Shown in pieces: positions 11,522-22,703 of a stretch of DNA of 64,000 nt (within the stretch, counting starts at the first letter, position 1; each line of letters opens with the position of its first letter). Location of the stretch: positions 93,761,119 to 93,825,118 of the forward strand of contig CM057834.1 of the NCBI GenBank assembly GCA_030068075.1, written 5' to 3'. The notes beneath the pieces were generated by a model, which saw only the letters and a list, made by a program, of their open reading frames with translations, made no database searches and was not told where the DNA came from. This DNA is from Paguma larvata. Lineage: Eukaryota > Chordata > Mammalia > Carnivora > Viverridae. The position numbers were made by a program, and so were the translations under genes.

Positions 11522-14248
11522 GTGAATGAAAAGGGAGAAATTACAACCAATCCCTCAGAGATACAAGCAATCATCAGAGAATACTATGAAAAATTATATG
11601 CCACCAAACTTGGCAATCTGGAAGAAATGGACAGCTTCCTAAATAGCCACACGCTACCAAAACTCAAACGGGAAGAAATAGAAAATTTGAACAGACCCAT
11701 AACTAGTGAAGAAATAGAATCCGTTATTAAAAACCTCCCAGCAAATAAAAGCCCTGGACCAGATGGCTTTCCTGCGGAATTTTACCAGACATTTAAAACA
11801 GAGTTAATTCCTATCCTCCTCAAGCTGTTCCAAAAAATTGAAACGGAAGGAAAACTCCCGGACTCATTCTATGAAGCCAGCATCACTTTGATTCCCAAAC
11901 CAGATAGAGACCCAGCAAAGAAAGAAAATTACAGGCCAATATCCCTGATGAATATGGATGCAAAAATTCTCAACAAGATACTAGCAAATCGAATCCAACA
12001 GCATATAAAGAGAATTATCCACCATGATCAAGTAGGATTCATCCCTGGGTTGCAGGGCTGGTTCAATATTCGCAAATCAATCAACGTGATACATCACATC
12101 AACAAAAGAAAAGATAAGAACCATATGATCCTGTCAATAGATGCAGAAAAAGCATTTGACAAAATACAGCATCCTTTCTTAATAAAAACTCTCGAGAAAG
12201 TCGGGATAGAAGGAACATACTTAAACATCATAAAAGCCATATATGAAAAGCCCACAGCTCATATCATCCTCAATGGGGAAAAACTGAAAGACTTCCCCCT
12301 GAGATCAGGAACACGACAGGGGTGTCCACTCTCGCCACTGCTATTTAACATAGTGCTGGAAGTCTTAGCATCAGCAATCAGACAACAAAACAAAATAAAA
12401 GGCATCAAGATTGGCAAGGAGGAAGTCAAACTTTCACTTTTTGCAGATGACATGATACTTTACATGGAAAACCCGACAGAATCCACCAAAAGCCTACTAG
12501 AACTGATTCGTGATTTCAGCAAAGTTGCAGGATACAAAATCAATGTACAGAAATCGGTGGCATTTCTATACACCAACAATGAAGCAGCAGAAAGAGAAAT
12601 AAAGAAGCTAATCCCTTTCACAATTGCACCAAAAACCATAAAATACTTAGGAATAAACCTAACCAAAGATGTGAAAGACCTCTACACTGAAAACTATAAA
12701 AAACTTATGAAGGAAATTGAGGAAGACACAAGGAAATGGAAAAACATCCCATGCTCATGGATTGGAAGAATAAATATTGTCAAAATGGCAATACTACCCA
12801 AAGCAATCTACACATTCAATGCAATCCCAATCAAAATTGCACCAGCATTCTTCTCAAAGCTAGAGCAAACAATCCTAAAATTTGTATGGAACCACAAAAG
12901 ACCTCGAATAGCCAAAGTAATACTGAAGAATAAAACCAAGGTGGGAGGCATCACAATCCCAGACTTTAACCTCTACTACAAAGCGGTGGTCATCAAGACT
13001 GTATGGTATTGGCACAAAAACAGACACATAGACCAATGGAATAGAATAGAAAACTCAGAAATGGACCCGCAAGTATATGGCCAACTAATCTTTGACAAAG
13101 CGGGAAAATGTATCCAATGGAAAAAAGACAGCCTTTTTAACAAATGGTGCTGGGAGAATTGGACAGCAACATGCAAAAGAATGAAACTAGACCACTTTCT
13201 TACACCACTCACAAAAATAAATTCTAAATGGATAAAAGATCTGAATGTGAGACAGGAAACCGTCAAAATCCTAGAGGAGAAAACAGGAAAAAGCCTCTTT
13301 GACCTAAGATGCACAAATTTCTTACTCGACACGTCTCCAAAGGCAAGAGAATTAAAAGCAAAGATGAACTATTGGGACCTCATCAAGATAAAAAGCTTCT
13401 GCACGGCAAAAGAAACAACCAACAAAACGAATAGGCAACCAACGGAATGGGAAAAGATCATCGCAAATGACATATCGGATAAAGGACTAATATCTAAAAT
13501 TTATAAAGAACTTACCAAACTCCAAACCCGAAAAACAAACAACCCAGTGAAGAAATGGGCGGAAGATATGAATAGACACTTCTCCAAAGGGGACATTCAG
13601 ATGGCCAACAGACACATGAAACGATGCTCAATGTCACTCATCATCAGGGAAATACAAATCAAAACTACACTGAGATACCACCTCACACCAGTCAGAGTGG
13701 CTAAAATGAACAAATCAGGAAACTATAGATGCTGGCGAGGATGTGGAGAAGTAGGCACCCTCCTACACTGTTGGTGGGAATGCAAACTGGTGCAGCCACT
13801 CTGGAAAACGGTGTGGAGGTTCCTCAAAAAAATGAAAATAGAGCTACCCTATGACCCAGCAATAGCCCTGCTAGGAATCTACCCAAGAGACACAGGAATG
13901 CTGATGCATAGGAGCACGTGTACCCCAATGTTCATAGCAGCACTTTCGACAATAGCCAAATCATGGAAAGAGACCAAGTGCCCATCAACTGACGAATGGA
14001 TAAAGAAGTTATGGTACTTATATACAATGGACTACTACGTGGCAATGAGAAAAAATGAAATCTGGCCATGTGTAGCCAGATGGATGGAACTGGAGGGTAT
14101 TATGTTAAGTGAAATAAGTCAGTCAGAAAAAGACAGATACCATATGTTTCCACGAATAGGTGGACTTTGTGAAACTAAGCAAAAACCAGGGGGAGGGGAA
14201 GTGGGGAAAGAAAAAAAAGACACAGAGAGGGAGGGAGATAAAACATAA
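11522..14248 (+). pseudogene. L1 ORF2 reverse transcriptase and C-terminal region (about 908 codons open)
   Basis: The open stretch encodes the L1 ORF2p RT core, thumb and cysteine-containing C-terminal region. Visible marks: [13 protein letters not shown] near residues 78-90, the KAFDK box near 210, [14 protein letters not shown] near 263-276, and the catalytic FADD at residues 307-310 (codons from 12440). The CWRGCG...[15 protein letters not shown] cysteine motif lies near residues 737-765. In an intact L1 this protein primes reverse transcription at the nicked target. Here translation has no authentic start: the first codon is GTG, and the open phase really begins near 11445 after the frameshift. 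There is no endonuclease domain. The frame runs on about 25 codons past the usual ORF2 end (after PRIGG) into the G-rich 3' UTR. No internal stop is present, which implies youth rather than selection. Confidence 0.93.
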
Positions 14249-14277
14249 GAGACTCTCAAAGACTAAGAAAAAACTGA

Positions 14278-14317
14278 GGGTGAGGGGGATGAGGGAGGGG
14301 GGAGAGGGGGTGATGGG
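14278..14317 (+). other. G-run tract in the L1 3' UTR, G-quadruplex candidate
   Basis: At least five runs of three or more G in 40 bases, separated by one to three bases. A polypurine G-rich tract is a known feature of mammalian L1 3' UTRs. The same tract recurs at 18249-18289. Confidence 0.7.
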
Positions 14318-14888
14318 CATTAAAAAGGGCACATGTTGGGATGAACACTGGGTGTTATATGTAAACCAATTTGAAAATAAACTATTATAATAGAAAAAAA
14401 AAATAAAAAAAAAAAAAAAAAAAGAAAATAATTACTGAAAAGGTAGAACTTACTATTGTCATTTTATTAATTTTTTTTCTATATGTCTTGCAGCCTTTTT
14501 TATTTTTAAAGCCCCTTTCTTCTCTTGCTGCCTTTTTTTTGTGCTTTGTTTATTTTTGGCAGTGATGTGCTTTGATTCCCTTCTCATTTCCTTTTGTGAA
14601 TAATCTCTAGATAGTTCTTTGTGATTACCATTGTAATTACATAGAACATTGTAAGGTAATATCACCTATTTTAAACTGATGACAACTTCAATGACATGCA
14701 AAAACTCTACTTATTACAACTCTGCTCTCCCCACTTTGATATTGATTCACAAATTACATCTTTATATTTTATACCCACAGGCATAGATTTATGTTATGTT
14801 TAACTGTTTTTGTCATTTAAATTCTATGCACCAAAGTTAAAATAGTACAGGTTACTCTTTTCACCCAAATATTTTCTATTACTGAAGA

Positions 14889-15024
14889 AACATATATATA
14901 TATTTATATTTATATTGAATACTTATATATTAAATTATTAAATGTATTAAGCAATAAACATCAAATATTAAATTATTTCATTAAGTATATAATATAAATA
15001 TTTATATTAAATATATATATTTTT
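14889..15024. repeat. AT-rich simple sequence
   Basis: Runs of TATATATA, TTATATTTATATT and AATATTAAATTATT with almost no G or C. It directly adjoins the truncated SINE at 15025 and may have grown from that element's tail (reverse orientation). Confidence 0.8.
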
Positions 15025-15144
15025 AAGTAGGCCTCATGATCAGCCTGGAACCCAACATGGGGCTTAGACTCACAACCATGACATCAACACCTGAGCTGAG
15101 ATCAAGAATCAGGTGACTACCTGACTGAGCCACCCAGGTGCCCT
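15025..15144 (-). mobile_element. Older CAN-SINE, antisense, truncated
   Basis: Only the tRNA-related half is clear: CAGCCTGGAACCCAACATGG, CTGAGCTGAGATCAAGAATC and CTGACTGAGCCACCCAGGTG. The CT-rich tail has been replaced by AT repeats. It resembles the more widespread carnivore SINEC type (AAGAATCAGGTGA) more than the feline type. Confidence 0.8.
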
Positions 15145-16745
15145 GAAACTTACATTTTGTAAGATTTTTGTTTTGCTCTCTAACAACCTTTCATTACAAA
15201 TTGAAAGACTCCCTTTTACACACGTTGTAGAGCAGATCTACTGGTTATGACTTCCATCAGCTTTGTTTATCTGGGAAAACCTTAATTTTTTCCTTCATTT
15301 TTGAAGGACAGTTTTGCCAGATATAGTATTCTTGACTGAAAGGTTTTTTCTTTCAGTATTTTGAATATTCATCCATTCCTCTCTGGCCCACAAAGTTAAG
15401 GACAGGAAAATCTGAAAAATCTCCTGATAACGTTACAGAAGATTCCTTGCATGTATTGAGTAGCTTGAAAACGTACTCATTGTTGCTTTCAAGATTTGCT
15501 CTTTGTGACTCTAGACAGTTTGATTATAACGTGTTTCCATGTGATTTTCTTTGGACTTATTCTGGTTGAGGTTTTTGAGTTTCTTGAATTTGTATGTTCA
15601 TTTCTTTCCTCAGATTTGGGAAGTTTTCTAGCATTGTATCTTCAAATAAATTCTCTTTCCCTTTCTCTCTCTCTTATTCATCTGGGATACTCAACATGTA
15701 TACTGCTCTCCTTGCTATCCCATGAATCCCTTAGTCATTCATCACTTTTTTTTATTGCTTTTTGTCATTGTTCTTTTGACTTGTGAGTTAAAATGACTTA
15801 TCTTCAAGTCTGCAGAGTCTTTCTTTTGCCTGATCAAGTCTGATGTTGAACCTTTCTGATGAATTTTCTAGTTCAGGTATTGTCTCTTACATGAACAGAA
15901 TTTGTTTGGTTAATTTTTATAGAGTATGTTTCTTTGTTTGTATTCTCATTTTGCTCAGGCATTGTTTCCTTGATTTCACTTAGTCTTGTGTCTGTATTCT
16001 TTTTTAACTTGGGCATTTTTATGGCAGTTATATTAAATTCCTTGTCAGACAACTCACAGATCTGCGTTTCTTTAGCATTGGTTTCTGGAGTTTTATTTTT
16101 CCCTTTAATTGGGTTGTGTTTCTTTGCAGGCCTTGTAATTTTTGTGGTAGGGATTGATGTGGGCATTTGAGAAAACAACCACCTATCCCAGTCTGCATAC
16201 TGGCTTCATGCAGTGGAAGACCTTTACCAATCAGGAGATTGGAGGTTCTAGGGTCTCTCAAAACTTTTCTGTTCTGTTGCTCTCTCTTGTGTCTACCCAC
16301 AGAATTGCAGGTCTAACATGCTGCACACCTCTGATTTCAGTGGCTTCCAAACTCTGGCACCAACCCATTAGTGCTGAGTCAGATGAGATAGAAACCATTT
16401 CCTTGGGCAGCCATCACACAAGCCTGAACGTTGGAATTAGGATCCACTCTTTTGTTTCTATCATATGAGAGAAGCCTCAGTATGGGGGGTTTCCTCCTGG
16501 TTGCTCCACACTATGCTACACAGGTGAAGGAGCATGAGGGGTATGTCAAACATTGCCCATCTTCTTACCACTTTCATGGGAATTCCTTAGTGGGTTTACA
16601 GTGGCCAGTGTATTGTAGCTTCTCAACCACTCTCTAGAGTCCTTGCCCCAAGATATTCTGGTCCATATATTGTTAACTTGGTGTCTTTGGGGGGGAAGTG
16701 ATGGCCTATAGCTTCCTCATTTGCTATCTTGCTGATGTCTCCAGT

Positions 16746-17860
16746 TGGATTTTTATAGTTGAGTAAGAAGCTGAGTCTTACTCCTGTGAAAATAAAGGAT
16801 CAAGAGAAGGTCCTATACAATGAAGTAAAAAGATTCAATAATAATTACAGAATGGGAATTTTATGTCAACGCTCAAACTTTAGATGGGGACATGAAGGAA
16901 ATTGTGACTCTTCCAACATGGTTAGTGGCAGAGGCAGGATACGTGTCTTCAGTGTTCTTATTTTTCTTTCTTTTATTGAACATCGTATAGAGATCTAAAT
17001 AATGCTTTGTGTACAGTGATTGTACCAAGCAGTCTATAACAGTTCAGAAAACTTTGGAGTTTTCATTACTTATTCAAAATGCCCTGTTAATTATGATCAT
17101 CATATATTCAAATTACTGTATCTCCTATTATTCATATCTCTAGATATCCTTCTATTGAATCATCTCAACAATTGTAGATAGTAGATTTTCCATTTTAAAA
17201 ATGCACCTCTTAGTTTATTTATCGTAGACATTTGGGACTCCCCTTACTGATATCTTTAGTATTCCTAGTAGTGTTCATTACAAATAATTGAAAGAAGAAG
17301 GCTGGAATTCTAAGATGCAGAAATATCATCAGATGATTAGAACTCTGATAAAATTTTTAGAAAGCCTCTTTTACACAGGAAAACTGAAAATACTGAAAAT
17401 CTTTTATGGGATAGTAACTCCAAGCATCAAAAGTCATGAAGTATAGTGAATAGAGGCTTGTAAAGGCAAGATAGGAAAGCAGACCTTTGGAAAATCCTCT
17501 CAATCACATGTTTTAGAAAAGTTATATGTTCTATTAACAATATAGTTGATAAATAATAAGGCCCATCTCAGTCTTGGAAAGGTAATTTGCATACAGGAAA
17601 ATTGCAGTACATGGCAATATATTAAGGATTTTGTTAAATAGAAAGTTTCAAAGGCGTGTTCCTGTTCAGCAGAGTAGAGATAATAGAAAAGAGAGCTCTC
17701 CACTGATGAGAATCTTCCAGGAAGATGGAGGAGATGAAGCTTGAGCAGGGTCATGAAAGATGGCTTGTATTTAGACACCAAGGAGGAAAGAGTGCTGGCC
17801 ATTCCAAATATAGAAAGTGAAGTGATCGATTAAAGGTATCGATTAAAAATAGTTACTGCC
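16746..17860. other. Unique sequence, no gene recognised
   Basis: AT-rich, with no frame longer than about 100 codons and no recognised repeat. A small direct repeat ATCGATTAAA occurs at 17825-17834 and 17838-17847, immediately before the next SINE site. Confidence 0.5.
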
Positions 17861-18062
17861 TGGGGCGCTTGAGTGTCTTAGTCGGTTAAGTGTCCAGCTT
17901 TGGCCCTGGTCATGATCTCATGTTTGTAAGTTTGACCCACATTGGGCTCTCTGCTGTAAGCACAGAGCCCGCTTCAGATCCTCTGTCCTCTTTTCTCTCT
18001 CTATGCTCCTCCCCCGTTCTCTCTCTCTCAAAAATGAATAAACATTTAAAAAGTTTAAGAAA
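17861..18062 (+). mobile_element. CAN-SINE, sense
   Basis: Sense copy: tRNA-like head (TGGGGCGCTTGAGTGTCTTA, diverged at the B-box side), ATGATCTCATG, ACAGAGCCCGCTTCAG, CT-rich stretch, then AAAAATGAATAAACATTTAAA. The imperfect duplication ATAGTTACTGCC (17849-17860) and ATGGTTATTGCC (18063-18074) flanks it. Confidence 0.9.
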
Positions 18063-18150
18063 ATGGTTATTGCCCTTGTGACTGATGACATGAACACTAG
18101 TCTAGTGACCGGAGTACCGGGATGATATAGAGATGTATAGTGGGAATAAT

Positions 18151-18166
18151 AGAAAATGTTCAGGCT
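18151..18166 (+). repeat. Left TSD of the short L1 insertion
   Basis: AGAAAATGTTCAGGCT, repeated without mismatch at 18434-18449. Confidence 0.93.
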
Positions 18167-18433
18167 GGGGAAGAGGGGAAAGGAAAAAAAGACACAGAGA
18201 GGGAGGGAGATAAAACATAGGAGACTCTCAAAGACTAAGAACAAACTGAGGGTGAGGGGGATGAGGGAGGGGGGAGAGGGGGTGATGGGCGTTAAAAAGG
18301 GCACATGTTGGGATGAACACTGGGTGTTTTATGTAAACCAATTTGAAAATAAACTATTATAAAATAAAAAAAAAAATAAAAAAATAAATAAAAAAAGAAA
18401 TTCAAACTTTTAGACATATATAAAAAAAAAAGA
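18167..18433 (+). mobile_element. Severely 5'-truncated young L1 3' end with apparent 3' transduction
   Basis: About 230 bp of L1 3' end (G-rich 3' UTR, AATAAA near 18347, A-rich tail), differing from 14200-14400 at only a handful of positions. After the first A-rich tail comes non-L1 sequence GAAATTCAAACTTTTAGACA plus TATAT (18397-18421), then a second poly-A, then the TSD. That order (L1, poly-A, foreign segment, poly-A, TSD) is the signature of a 3' transduction. Confidence 0.9.
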
Positions 18434-18553
18434 AGAAAATGTTCAGGCTAACTGTGAGAACTTGATATTTTTTCAAATGTTTAGAAGGGCCCAAACCTTT
18501 ATATTCAGAAAATTTCCCAGAGAACGTGGGTAAATCAATTAAGATTTGAGGAT

Positions 18554-18570
18554 GCACACGCACATGCGCA

Positions 18571-18605
<35 letters not shown>

Positions 18606-18619
18606 CCATATACACACAC
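18554..18619 (+). repeat. (CA)n microsatellite
   Basis: Imperfect start (CACACGCACATGCGCACGCG), then a pure run of about 15 CA units, then degraded CA after 18602. Likely length-polymorphic. Confidence 0.95.
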
Positions 18620-19051
18620 AATCACAACAACTGATGATATGGGCACAGGAATAGTAAGGGGTTGGCTCACTTAAAAATGGAAAAAAGTCTATAATAGTGA
18701 AATAATCAAATGAGAATAGGTGAAGCTGACCCCACATAGTTGTTGAAAACACTAGTGTTTATTTTTGTTGTATTCATAGGCTAGATAGTTCTTGTAGGAA
18801 TTCAGAAAAAAGCATGGTGTGATACCGAATTAAGGTTTTGGAAGTAGGGACTCAGGAGTTTAGATAGATAGGAAAACCATTTTTAATTGCATCATTGACT
18901 TACACTACGATACAAATCAATTATCTTCCCTATATTTTACCTCAATCTATTCGTTGGTAGAATGTATATAATCACAACACCATTATTCAGTTTTTAATAT
19001 ACAAAATTTTGGTGGTTTTATGTGCTGACATCTGTTATAACTTTGTAAAGT
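18620..19051. other. Unique AT-rich sequence
   Basis: No coding frame or recognised repeat. Confidence 0.5.
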
Positions 19052-19067
19052 GAAAGCATCATCATAA

Positions 19068-19280
19068 TTTTTTTTAAGGTTTATTCATTTTTTCAGAGAC
19101 AGAGAGAGACAGAGCCGGGAGGGGGAGGGACAGAGAGAGAGGGAGACACAGAATCCGAAGCAGGCTCCAGGCTCTGAGCTGTCAGCACAGAGCCCGATGC
19201 AGGGCTCGAACTCACAGACCACGAGATCATGACCTGAGCCGAAGTGGGTCGCTTAACCGACTGAGCCACCCAAGCGCCCC
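19068..19280 (-). mobile_element. Young CAN-SINE (SINEC_Fc-like), antisense, perfect 16 bp TSD
   Basis: Complete reversed feline SINE: AGACACAGAATCCGAAGCAG, CCAGGCTCTGAGCTGTCAGC, GAGATCATGACCTGAGCCGA, CTTAACCGACTGAGCCACCC. It is one of the least diverged copies in the window. GAAAGCATCATCATAA occurs at 19052-19067 and again at 19281-19296 without mismatch. Confidence 0.97.
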
Positions 19281-19296
19281 GAAAGCATCATCATAA

Positions 19297-21640
19297 ATGA
19301 CAGTACTTTAAAATATAAAGTATAGGCATTTATTAGTGATGTCATAACTATTATTCTTAACTTTGCAAAACAAATATGTTTATTGTGAATGAAGATTAAT
19401 AACATTTCTAGCTACATTACAAGTGTTTACTTCCATCTATAGTTAAACCTACTCTAGCTGTCCGTTGATAGAAGTTTTCTTCTATATGTTCTAGTTTAGG
19501 ATTTCTCAGCACTTATTTCATTACACAGTTAACAATAGCTCCTTTGGACGTCATTTGGAGTGATTGGGGAAATGCAATTACAAACAAAAATCTCCTCCTA
19601 AGCTAGAAAATGTCTCCACAAAGTTAGAAGGGAAGGAAAACAATTTTATTATTGAATAAGTATTAAAGTAAAATGTGACACACATTATTTTAGGCGGTCA
19701 ATCCACTACAAAGATCTGAAAGTTAGAGAGAGCTGTTACTCTTTGATGGAGCCAAGCAGGTGCACACATTGTATGCGTTTTCTTAAGATAAACAAAACTA
19801 GTCCTTAAATAAGAAGACTTGTCAGCACCAGTCATTCATTATAAATTGATTTACTAATTGAGGTGACCTTCTGCATTACTTAATTGACTATAGGGATAAA
19901 AATCTTTTCATACCTTTGGGATAATTTTGCAGTTGGGAAAGAGGCAGCCTGAAGTTGAAGTTTGGCTTCTCTGCTCCCAGGGACAGTGGACTTCTTCCTT
20001 GGTGACTGCATTTCAAAGAGGATGGTTTCCCTGAACTCCAGAAAGGCAGTCTGAGATTGTGAAGCTGGTAAGAGGCTTACTTAGCTTTGAAAACGATTTA
20101 CATACATTTCAAAGGAAGAGTGAAAGAATTTACAAGTTTTCCAAAGTAAGTGTTCTAAAAAGGGGGAGGGAGACCTGAATCTCTTCCCTTATTTTTAACA
20201 GGGAGAATTGAGTCTCTTATTCTTAATTTTTATTTACCCTTCATCTATCTCGATGTTAAAATGTTGTCATTTATAGCTAGTTTCTGGTGAGTACCAAGAA
20301 AAGTCAAATCTCGCAGTGAAACATTAGTAATAGAATAGAACAGAAAGCCCTATGCTATATGTCTAAGAATGCCGATTTCTAAGTCATCTAGCTGCTAGCT
20401 GAAATTGCTTCACAGTGGGGTTATTATCACTCCAGTGAAAGCAGTGTACTTGAAGTACAATGAAAACAGGTAGTACTTATTCTTCTAAAGACATTTTAAC
20501 CTAGGATCTATCAACATTATCTACATTCTTGTCAAAATACATATTTTAAGATCGAGGGTAGTCCCAGGTAATGAAAAACGGTCCCAGGTAATGAAAAATG
20601 CTTGGATCAACTCTCCCACTAAAGACAATAAAATATGCCCAAAGAAGTGTCTTTTAAAAAACTCATTTTGTAAAACCAATGAGGAGTTAGAAGACAATGG
20701 GGAACTCTAAGACCAGATATTCAAATAAAAGCCTGTTAGCAGAGAGATAAATGCTAAGTCTATTTTCGACTTGGGAGCATGTGCTGATAAAGTTGTCTTA
20801 GGCTGTGATTGATGGTATCCACAGAGCAAGAGATACAGAAGTTCAGTCCCAGGACCTGACCAAGGCCCAGAGCCCTATAGGATTCCCATTCTCAATAAAG
20901 TTGGGAACTCTAAATCCACATCTTCTGGATAATGGTATACCAGATTTAATCTCACTGTAGATGTACCCTGTTCTAAATCCGCAGGGACTTCAGAGACATC
21001 TGACGTGGCACTGAGCAGGGCAGGAGAACAGACGAGAAAGGAGAAAATTAAAACTTAGGACCAAGGACATGCCTTTGCATGGACTTTGTTGTGAGTGTAC
21101 TTAGCCTGGGGTGGCCAAGGAATCTCAGCACATAAACTTTATCAGAGGATATCCCTGACTTGTAGCAACCATGCACCTGGCAGCAGCAGAAGTAAAGTTT
21201 TTTGAAAAGGGTTCATGCATCCTAGAACCAGGGAATGCTCACAAATAGTATTTCAAATGCAATGGCTCTTAGATTTTAAAATATTAACTAATCACATTTA
21301 GAAACAAAGTGTCATAAATAGGAACTAGCAGTACAAAACACAAATTTTTAAATAACTGGGCTTCTTTATTTAAGTATAGAATGTCAAACATCAAATCAGC
21401 TGTGGATAAGATGTTATAAATGTGACATAGTAGGTTAGAAAAATAAGCAAAAGTACTTTCGAGATATTCCTAACCTAAATTAAAAACTTTACAGTTGTAC
21501 TCTGAGCTTGAATACAGCAGAATGAGATTGGAGACTAGAAGAAAGATAAAAATAAAAAATGTCCGGAAGTAGCACATAGAGAAAAAAGACTGGAAGATCC
21601 AGAGAGAGGCTCAAAGGCAGAAAACGAGTGTTAATCAAAA
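19297..21640. other. Unique sequence, 2.3 kb without recognised genes or repeats
   Basis: No frame above 60 codons and no transposon signature I recognise. Includes the small tandem duplication at 20561-20600. It could hold regulatory sequence, but nothing in it is diagnostic. Confidence 0.5.
20561..20600 (+). repeat. 20 bp tandem duplication, two copies
   Basis: GTCCCAGGTAATGAAAAACG followed at once by GTCCCAGGTAATGAAAAATG, one mismatch. A local duplication or young minisatellite seed. Confidence 0.95.
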
Positions 21641-21645
21641 TTCGG

Positions 21646-21840
21646 TTTCTGGAGCAGCATCAGCATCGCCTGAGTGCTTGTGTGAAATAGAAATATAAGT
21701 TTTTGCTTCTCGAAACATGCTTCTAAAATTGTGGTCCCGAGCAGCATCAGCATTACTCAGGAATTTATCAGAAATGCAGATTTTTGTCTGGCCCCTGCCT
21801 CAGACCTACTGAATCAGAAACTGTGGGAATGCCATGGATA
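21646..21840 (-). mobile_element. MER5-type hAT MITE remnants (two adjacent pieces)
   Basis: The phrases GAGCAGCATCAGCATTACTC, TCAGAAATGCAGATTTTTG and CAGACCTACTGAATCAGAAA (21735-21825) are the reverse orientation of MER5A/B, a non-autonomous hAT element. A second partial copy of the GCAGCATCAGCATC block lies just upstream at 21650-21712. It is old and diverged, with no transposase. Confidence 0.7.
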
Positions 21841-21850
21841 TACACTCCAT

Positions 21851-22700
21851 CACCACAAGATCACCACAGGGAAATAAATAGCTGTGGCTAACCAGTTCCA
21901 TCTACTGTATAAAAAATAATGAAAAGTTGAAAGTAAAGATTCTAGAGAGAGATACTGGGTGAATATTCATTCGAAAAGCTAGTGAAGTTCTATTAATATA
22001 GGACAAAAATAGATTTCAATTTTAAGTCATGCATCTAGAAACAAAGTTCAATTCACTTGGAACACATAACAATTCTAAGTTTGCATACTTTAATGACATA
22101 GCCTCAAGTTTACAAGAATCAAAGCATTGGGGTTTTTGGTAGGAGAAAGAATATGATCTTTCTCTATAGTTATGAAACATGACACACAATTTGTCATCCA
22201 TCCACTTATTCATTCATCAGTCATCTATAAACACTGCATTTCGGGCATTATCCTAAATGTTAGAGACGTAAAGATGAACATGTGATTTCTATCCGAAAGG
22301 AGTTCATTGTTACATGAGTGTTTGTTTTTTTGTGTGTGTTTTTGCTTTTGGTAAAATATTTTAAAAATCTTAATTTTTTAAAAGTCAGATTGTTGCCTCT
22401 TTCCACCTCCCAGAATCCCCAACAAATAGTGCCAAGTCCTTGACTAATATGCTCTTAGAAGACAATGACCTGTTTCAGTGTGCCAGATAGGAATATGTGA
22501 GGTTAGTAAAGAAGTTGCCTAAATGGGAGTGGAAAACCATAGGAACGTTTCTCTCTGAGAAGCTGCTGTGCCTCTCTGACTCGCGACTGTTCACATGTTG
22601 GAGTCAACTTCTGAATGGTGTGAAGAGCATTTTGTTGTCAAAGATGAATTGGAATCCAACATACACATCTGGTGGTAACCTTCCATTATTACCCAACGAG
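21851..22700. other. Unique sequence with a trace of ancient repeat
   Basis: No gene recognised. Positions 22195-22315 (CTTATTCATTCATCAGTCAT, then a degenerate GGGCATTATCCTAAATGTT) look like the old L2/MIR-like family also seen near 50140, 55510 and 57545. Confidence 0.4.
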
Positions 22701-22703
22701 TGA

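Larger units (their letters stand above)
11047..14423 (+). mobile_element. Young 5'-truncated LINE-1 (3.38 kb) with largely open ORF2
   Basis: Sense L1 lacking the 5' UTR, ORF1 and almost all of the ORF2 endonuclease domain. It begins near the end of the endonuclease region, runs through RT and C-terminal domains, has a G-rich 3' UTR (14278-14317), AATAAA at 14376-14381 and a poly-A to 14423. A 13 bp TSD flanks it. The open frame and close match of its 3' end to 18167-18396 indicate a recent feline subfamily. It lacks promoter and endonuclease and cannot move by itself. Confidence 0.95.
6091..16745 (-). mobile_element. Near full-length ancient L1M, antisense, split by later insertions
   Basis: Read on the minus strand this runs in proper L1 order. 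The 3' UTR is at 6091-6560 (CAGTTTTTAAGTATACATTT, TTCCACTTAGCATGGTGTCC). ORF2 C-terminal and RT sequence follows to about 9400, the endonuclease region to 10580, and the 5' region at 14437-16745, ending at TTTGCTATCTTGCTGATGTC. Every reading frame is riddled with stops, so it is inactive. Subtracting the later insertions (about 4.5 kb) leaves roughly 6.2 kb, close to a complete L1. The interrupting elements are SINEs at 6149-6332, 9216-9409 and 15025-15144, an L1 3' end near 7779-7930, a MER2-like transposon at 10583-11027 and a young L1 at 11047-14423. That the flanking pieces are one element rather than adjacent copies is an inference from order and orientation. Confidence 0.65.

Noticed and set aside
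12976..13332. 118-codon minus-strand frame
   Set aside because: Antisense shadow of L1 ORF2.
18249..18362. Lys/Arg/Gly-rich frame
   Set aside because: It is the L1 3' UTR, which also extends the ORF2 frame past its normal end at 14248.
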